A stretch of DNA of 64,000 nt, taken from positions 62,001 through 126,000 of the forward strand of contig NZ_JAQSIP010000005.1 of NCBI RefSeq assembly GCF_028649475.1. Reading direction: 5' to 3'. Below the pieces are notes generated by a model. The model saw nothing but the letters and a program-made list of their open reading frames with translations. It had not been told where the DNA came from and made no database searches. Source of the DNA: Curvibacter cyanobacteriorum (GTDB lineage: Bacteria; Pseudomonadota; Gammaproteobacteria; Burkholderiales; Burkholderiaceae_C). Both the position numbers and the translations under genes were made by a program. Below are positions 60,936-64,000 of this stretch, in pieces (positions within the stretch are counted from its first letter, which is position 1; every line of letters begins with the position of its first letter).

Positions 60936-61202
60936 GGCGATGGAGACTTTTGCCATGCCCCTTGTGCTTTACGGGAAATTAACTTCAAGTTCCTGGAACT
61001 TTTGGTCTGCAGCCCCACTCTACCGCTCACTGAAAACCTCTGGTTGGCAGTGTCTTTCGATGTTGCGAAGCCTTCTGGCGCCGTGTGGCCCGGATGAAAT
61101 CCTGAAACGCTTCTCCTCCTCCCTCCCTCCCTCCTTCGTTTCGGGGCGCTTCGCAACACTTTTCTTCCCCCCGCTCCGGGCCACCCCGGCATGGAGGCTC
61201 GC
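60936..61202 (+). promoter_or_regulatory. control region of the FAD-DUF1365-Cfa operon
   Basis: This 267-base gap holds AAGTTCC-T-GGAACTT (60987-61001), whose right half is the ECF-sigma-like -35 GGAACTT, with TCTA at 61019-61022 after 17 bases as a possible -10. Further on an 11-bp inverted repeat TGTTGCGAAGC (61061-61071) and GCTTCGCAACA (61148-61158) encloses a pyrimidine CTCC microsatellite (about 61111-61137). A short ORF starting MPLVLYGKL here has GST-like first residues but no further similarity. I treat the region as non-coding. Confidence 0.6.
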
Positions 61203-62510
61203 ATGAGAGTCGCCATTGTGGGTTCGGGTGTCTCGGGCCTGGCCGCTGCCCACACGCTGCGAGGCCATGCAGATGTCACCCTGTTTGAGGCCGGCAGCTA
61301 CTTTGGGGGCCATGCCCACACGGTCGACGTGACGCTGCCCACCGCACGCGGTGAGGTCACGCACGGCGTGGACACCGGTTTTCTGGTCTACAACGAGCGC
61401 ACCTACCCGCAGCTGATCAGCCTGCTGGCCGAACTCGGCGTGGCCACCGCGCCGTCGGACATGTCGTTCTCGGTCCAGGTGCCCGATGCGCTGGGCCCGG
61501 GGCGCAAGCTTGAATGGAGCGGTTCCAACCTGTCGACGGTGTTTGCGCAACGCGGCAACCTGCTGAACCGCCGCTTCCTGGGCATGCTGGCTGACCTGCT
61601 GCGCTTCAACCGACTGACCACCCAGATCGCACAGAACGGCGAAGAGTCGGCGCTGATGCAGCCGCTGGAAGACTTTCTGCGCCAACACCGCTTCGGCGAC
61701 GCGTTCCGTGACTGGTATTTCCTGCCGATGCTGGGCTGCATCTGGAGCTGCCCCACCGACCAGATGCTGCGCTTCCCGGTCGCCACGATGATCCGGTTTT
61801 GCTACAACCACGGCCTCATCCAGGTCAGCAACCGGCCCGCCTGGCACACGGTCAGTGGCGGCTCGCGTCACTACGTGGACAAGATCACGGCCGGCATTGC
61901 CGACAAGCGCCTGAACACCCCGGTGCAGCTGATCGAGCGCGATGCCGCGGGCGTGCGCATCGTCACCGAAGGCCGCGCCGAGCGCTTTGACCGCCTGATC
62001 CTCGCCACCCACTCCGACCAGGCCCTGAGCCTGCTGCGCGACGCCAGCGGCCCCGAGCGCGACGTGCTGGGCGCCATCAGCTACCAGCCCAACCTCGCGG
62101 TGCTGCACACCGATGCGCGCGTGCTGCCCCAGCGCCGCAGCGCCTGGGCCGCCTGGAACTACGAGCGTGCGCAAGACAACTCACGCGAATCCGCCCGTGT
62201 CTGCCTGCACTACCTGCTCAACAAGCTGCAACCGATGCCGTTCGAGCAGCCGGTGCTGGTGTCGCTGAACCCGGTGCAAGACATTGACCCGGCCCAGGTG
62301 CTGGGCCGCTACGAGTACGCGCACCCGGTGTTTGACCAGGCCGCCATCCGCGCCCAGCAGCGCGTGCCCGAATTGCAGGGCCAGCAGCACACCTGGTTCT
62401 GCGGCGCCTGGACCGGCTACGGCTTCCACGAGGACGGTCTCAAGTCCGGCCTGCAAGCGGCGCGTCAACTGATTCAGAGCCTGCCGCAACGGCAAGCGCA
62501 GGCGGCATGA
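61203..62510 (+). CDS. FAD-dependent amine-oxidase-like protein
   Basis: This 435-residue protein opens with a Rossmann dinucleotide fold, V-A-I-V-G7-S-G-V-S-G12-L-A-A-A and F-E-A near 36, and continues with the flavin amine oxidase/NAD(P)-binding layout, ending with F-C-G-A-W-T-G-Y-G-F-H-E-D-G. Homologues are found beside DUF1365 and cyclopropane-synthase genes and belong to singlet-oxygen/light regulons, where they are thought to modify unsaturated lipids. ATG 61203 has GGAGG 5 bases upstream; an ATG at 61191 is less well placed. It overlaps the DUF1365 gene by ATGA. Confidence 0.88.
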   Translation: MRVAIVGSGVSGLAAAHTLRGHADVTLFEAGSYFGGHAHTVDVTLPTARGEVTHGVDTGFLVYNERTYPQLISLLAELGVATAPSDMSFSVQVPDALGPGRKLEWSGSNLSTVFAQRGNLLNRRFLGMLADLLRFNRLTTQIAQNGEESALMQPLEDFLRQHRFGDAFRDWYFLPMLGCIWSCPTDQMLRFPVATMIRFCYNHGLIQVSNRPAWHTVSGGSRHYVDKITAGIADKRLNTPVQLIERDAAGVRIVTEGRAERFDRLILATHSDQALSLLRDASGPERDVLGAISYQPNLAVLHTDARVLPQRRSAWAAWNYERAQDNSRESARVCLHYLLNKLQPMPFEQPVLVSLNPVQDIDPAQVLGRYEYAHPVFDQAAIRAQQRVPELQGQQHTWFCGAWTGYGFHEDGLKSGLQAARQLIQSLPQRQAQAA

Positions 62511-63328
62511 ACCTGAGCCGCGTCCCGCCGTCCCACCCCGCGGGCCCGGCCCCGGGGACGCCAGACGAGCGCCCCCTGCTGGGCTTCGGCCAGGTGCGCC
62601 ACACCCGCTTGCGGCCCGCACACAACGCCTTCGCCTACCCGACCTTTTTTGTCATGCTGCCGATGCGCGGCGCGGGCCTGCACGACAGCGCCCTGGCCAT
62701 CAACCGGCCTGCTGCGCTGAGCTTTTTTGACCGCGACCATGGCGATGGCCGCCCGCCCGAGCAGGGTGGGGCGCTGGCCTGGCTCGACGAGCTGCTGGCG
62801 GCCGAAGGCATCGATGACGCCGATGGGCAGGTCTGGTTGCACTGCTACCCGCGCGTGCTGGGCTACACCTTCAAACCGGTGAGCTTCTGGTACTGCCACC
62901 AGCGCGATGGCCGCCTGCGCGCCATCGTGGTCGAGGTCAACAACACCTTCGGTGAACGCCACTGCTACCTGCTCGACCAGCCGGCCTGGGGCCGCGAACT
63001 GACGGCGCGCAAGGTGTTCCATGTGTCGCCGTTCTGCGCCATCAGCGGGGGCTACCGCTTTCGCTTCATGCGCACCCACCAGGCCGGCCAGGAGCGCACC
63101 GTGGTGCGCATCGACCACGACGACGAACTCGGTCCGCTGATCCAAACCAGCGTCAGCGGCCGCCTCGAACCCATCACCCGCGCCAGCCTGCGCCGCGCCC
63201 TGTGGGGCTACCCCCTGATGACGCTGGGCGTGATGGCCCGCATCCACCTGCAAGCGCTCAAGCTGTGGCTCAAGCGCGTGCCTTTCCACCGCCAGCCCAA
63301 GGCCCCCGACGCCTTTGTGAGCCGTTGA
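62507..63328 (+). CDS. DUF1365 domain-containing protein
   Basis: This 273-residue protein matches DUF1365: R-H-T-R-L-R-P at the start, N-A-F-A-Y-P, L-L-G-Y-T-F-K-P-V-S-F-W-Y-C around 117-130 and V-E-V-N-N-T-F-G-E-R-H-C-Y. Function is unknown, but genes of this family are found with FAD oxidoreductase and Cfa-like genes, so a lipid-modifying role is likely. Its start overlaps the preceding stop (ATGA) and the cfa start follows after 22 bases, so the three form one operon. Confidence 0.9.
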   Translation: MNLSRVPPSHPAGPAPGTPDERPLLGFGQVRHTRLRPAHNAFAYPTFFVMLPMRGAGLHDSALAINRPAALSFFDRDHGDGRPPEQGGALAWLDELLAAEGIDDADGQVWLHCYPRVLGYTFKPVSFWYCHQRDGRLRAIVVEVNNTFGERHCYLLDQPAWGRELTARKVFHVSPFCAISGGYRFRFMRTHQAGQERTVVRIDHDDELGPLIQTSVSGRLEPITRASLRRALWGYPLMTLGVMARIHLQALKLWLKRVPFHRQPKAPDAFVSR

Positions 63329-63350
63329 ACCCCACCCCAACGACACCGCC

Positions 63351-64000
63351 ATGAACAGCAGCACCGCCACCACCCGCTTCGCCCTGCCGCAGGGCACCCC
63401 CGCGGCCGCCCGCACGGCCATCCGATTGCTGCAACGCCTGCAGCATGGGTCACTGACCGTGCAGTTTCCAGACGGCACGCTGCAGCACTTTGGCAACGGC
63501 GACGGGCCGGCGGCGGCCATGACCCTGCGCAACTGGCAGGTGTGCCACGCGGCGCTCAAGTCGGGTGACATCGGCTTTGCCGAAAGCTACATCGCCGGCG
63601 ACTGGACCACCCCCAACCTGACCGAGTTGCTGAAGGTCTTCCTGGCCAACCGCCAGCATGTGGACGACGTGATCTACGGCAGCTGGGCCGGGCGCCTGCT
63701 GTACCGCATCAAGCACCTGCTGCACCGCAACACGCGCAGCAACAGCCGCAAAAACATCCACGCCCACTACGACCTGGGCAATGCGTTCTACGAGCTGTGG
63801 CTGGACGACACCATGAACTACTCATCGGCCTGGTTCGAGGGCGGCGCGGCCACCCAGGGCATGCGCGAGGCCCAGCACGCCAAAGTGCGCCGCGCCCTGC
63901 GCATGGCGCGCGTCGAGCCGGGCCAGCGGGTGCTGGAGATCGGCTGCGGCTGGGGCGCCCTGGCCGAGATGGCCAGCACCGAATTCCAGGCCTCGGTGAC
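63351..64000 (+). CDS. cfa: cyclopropane-fatty-acyl-phospholipid synthase family methyltransferase (3' truncated by window)
   Basis: The visible 216 residues are the N-terminal part of a Cfa-type SAM-dependent methyltransferase acting on unsaturated acyl chains in membrane phospholipids. Seen are the F-A-E-S-Y-I-A-G-D-W segment, H-Y-D-L-G-N-A-F-Y-E-L-W-L-D, M-N-Y-S-S-A-W-F and the SAM loop V-L-E-I-G-C-G-W-G-A near 194-203. The gene runs past the window end without a stop. It is the third gene of the FAD-DUF1365-Cfa operon. Product could be cyclopropane or methyl-branched fatty acids; the sequence does not decide. Confidence 0.93.
   Translation, partial: MNSSTATTRFALPQGTPAAARTAIRLLQRLQHGSLTVQFPDGTLQHFGNGDGPAAAMTLRNWQVCHAALKSGDIGFAESYIAGDWTTPNLTELLKVFLANRQHVDDVIYGSWAGRLLYRIKHLLHRNTRSNSRKNIHAHYDLGNAFYELWLDDTMNYSSAWFEGGAATQGMREAQHAKVRRALRMARVEPGQRVLEIGCGWGALAEMASTEFQASV

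Noticed and set aside
60952-61206. Short ORF beginning MPLVLYGKL, resembling the start of glutathione S-transferases
   Set aside because: Similarity ends after about ten residues, codon use is AT-rich and unlike neighbours, and the stretch contains promoter-like dyads; probably non-coding.

Overview
The window is chromosomal DNA from a high-GC betaproteobacterium. Gene content and order point to Burkholderiales, most likely Comamonadaceae: a Bug-type (TctC) binding protein, LysM-dprA-smg next to fmt-def, a DUF1631 protein, purE-purK-tsaC, fba and pyk close together, and a fused indolepyruvate oxidoreductase. I cannot name the genus. Coding density is very high, most genes are housekeeping, and stop/start overlaps (ATGA, GTGA) are frequent. 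I see no tRNA, rRNA, IS element, prophage or CRISPR array.

Layout. 1-5.5 kb: thioesterase and EamA exporter (+), then aspartoacylase-like enzyme, Bug binding protein, LysR regulator and pyrF (-). 5.5-8.6 kb: a tightly overlapped minus-strand set EamA-tsaB-rimI-UDG-like. 8.7-14.3 kb: dacB, SemiSWEET, then an envelope lipid-type unit (lipase-like lipoprotein and OmpW porin behind a TetR-type dyad) facing a GDSL-like lipoprotein that has lost its catalytic residues. 14.3-20.4 kb: tRNA t6A synthesis (tsaC), purine synthesis (purK, purE, purC), CnoX and fba, with a 90-bp tandem intergenic repeat. 20.6-25.2 kb: pyk, a membrane fatty acid desaturase, pgk, azlD. 25.2-31.4 kb: azlC, fmt, a BamE-like lipoprotein and def, divergent from LysM, dprA and smg; the DprA winged helix is detached into its own frame. 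31.5-37.4 kb: DUF1631 and the Sec accessory operon yajC-secD-secF. 37.7-42.1 kb: a 1197-residue 2-ketoacid:ferredoxin oxidoreductase divergent from an Lrp/AsnC regulator. 42.1-44.2 kb: mltA, a tiny membrane protein and an OmpA-type lipoprotein. 44.3-51.9 kb: an overlapped operon yhdP, nitrilase-family amidase, PAS histidine kinase and FixJ-type response regulator, divergent from glnE. 54.7-58.5 kb: DsbA-like protein, YigZ, a degenerate HD-GYP protein and a di-iron ferritin-like protein.

58.5-64 kb is the most interesting accessory block: an Fe-S (FeS-BCP type) photolyase, a secreted glutathione peroxidase, and an operon of FAD amine oxidase-like protein, DUF1365 and a cyclopropane-fatty-acid-synthase-type methyltransferase cut off by the window end. 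Genes of these families belong to light or singlet-oxygen stress regulons in other bacteria. Here they surround two intergenic regions rich in perfect dyads and one candidate ECF-sigma promoter, so a locally controlled photo-oxidative membrane-protection module is a reasonable inference. The controlling regulator is not in the window.
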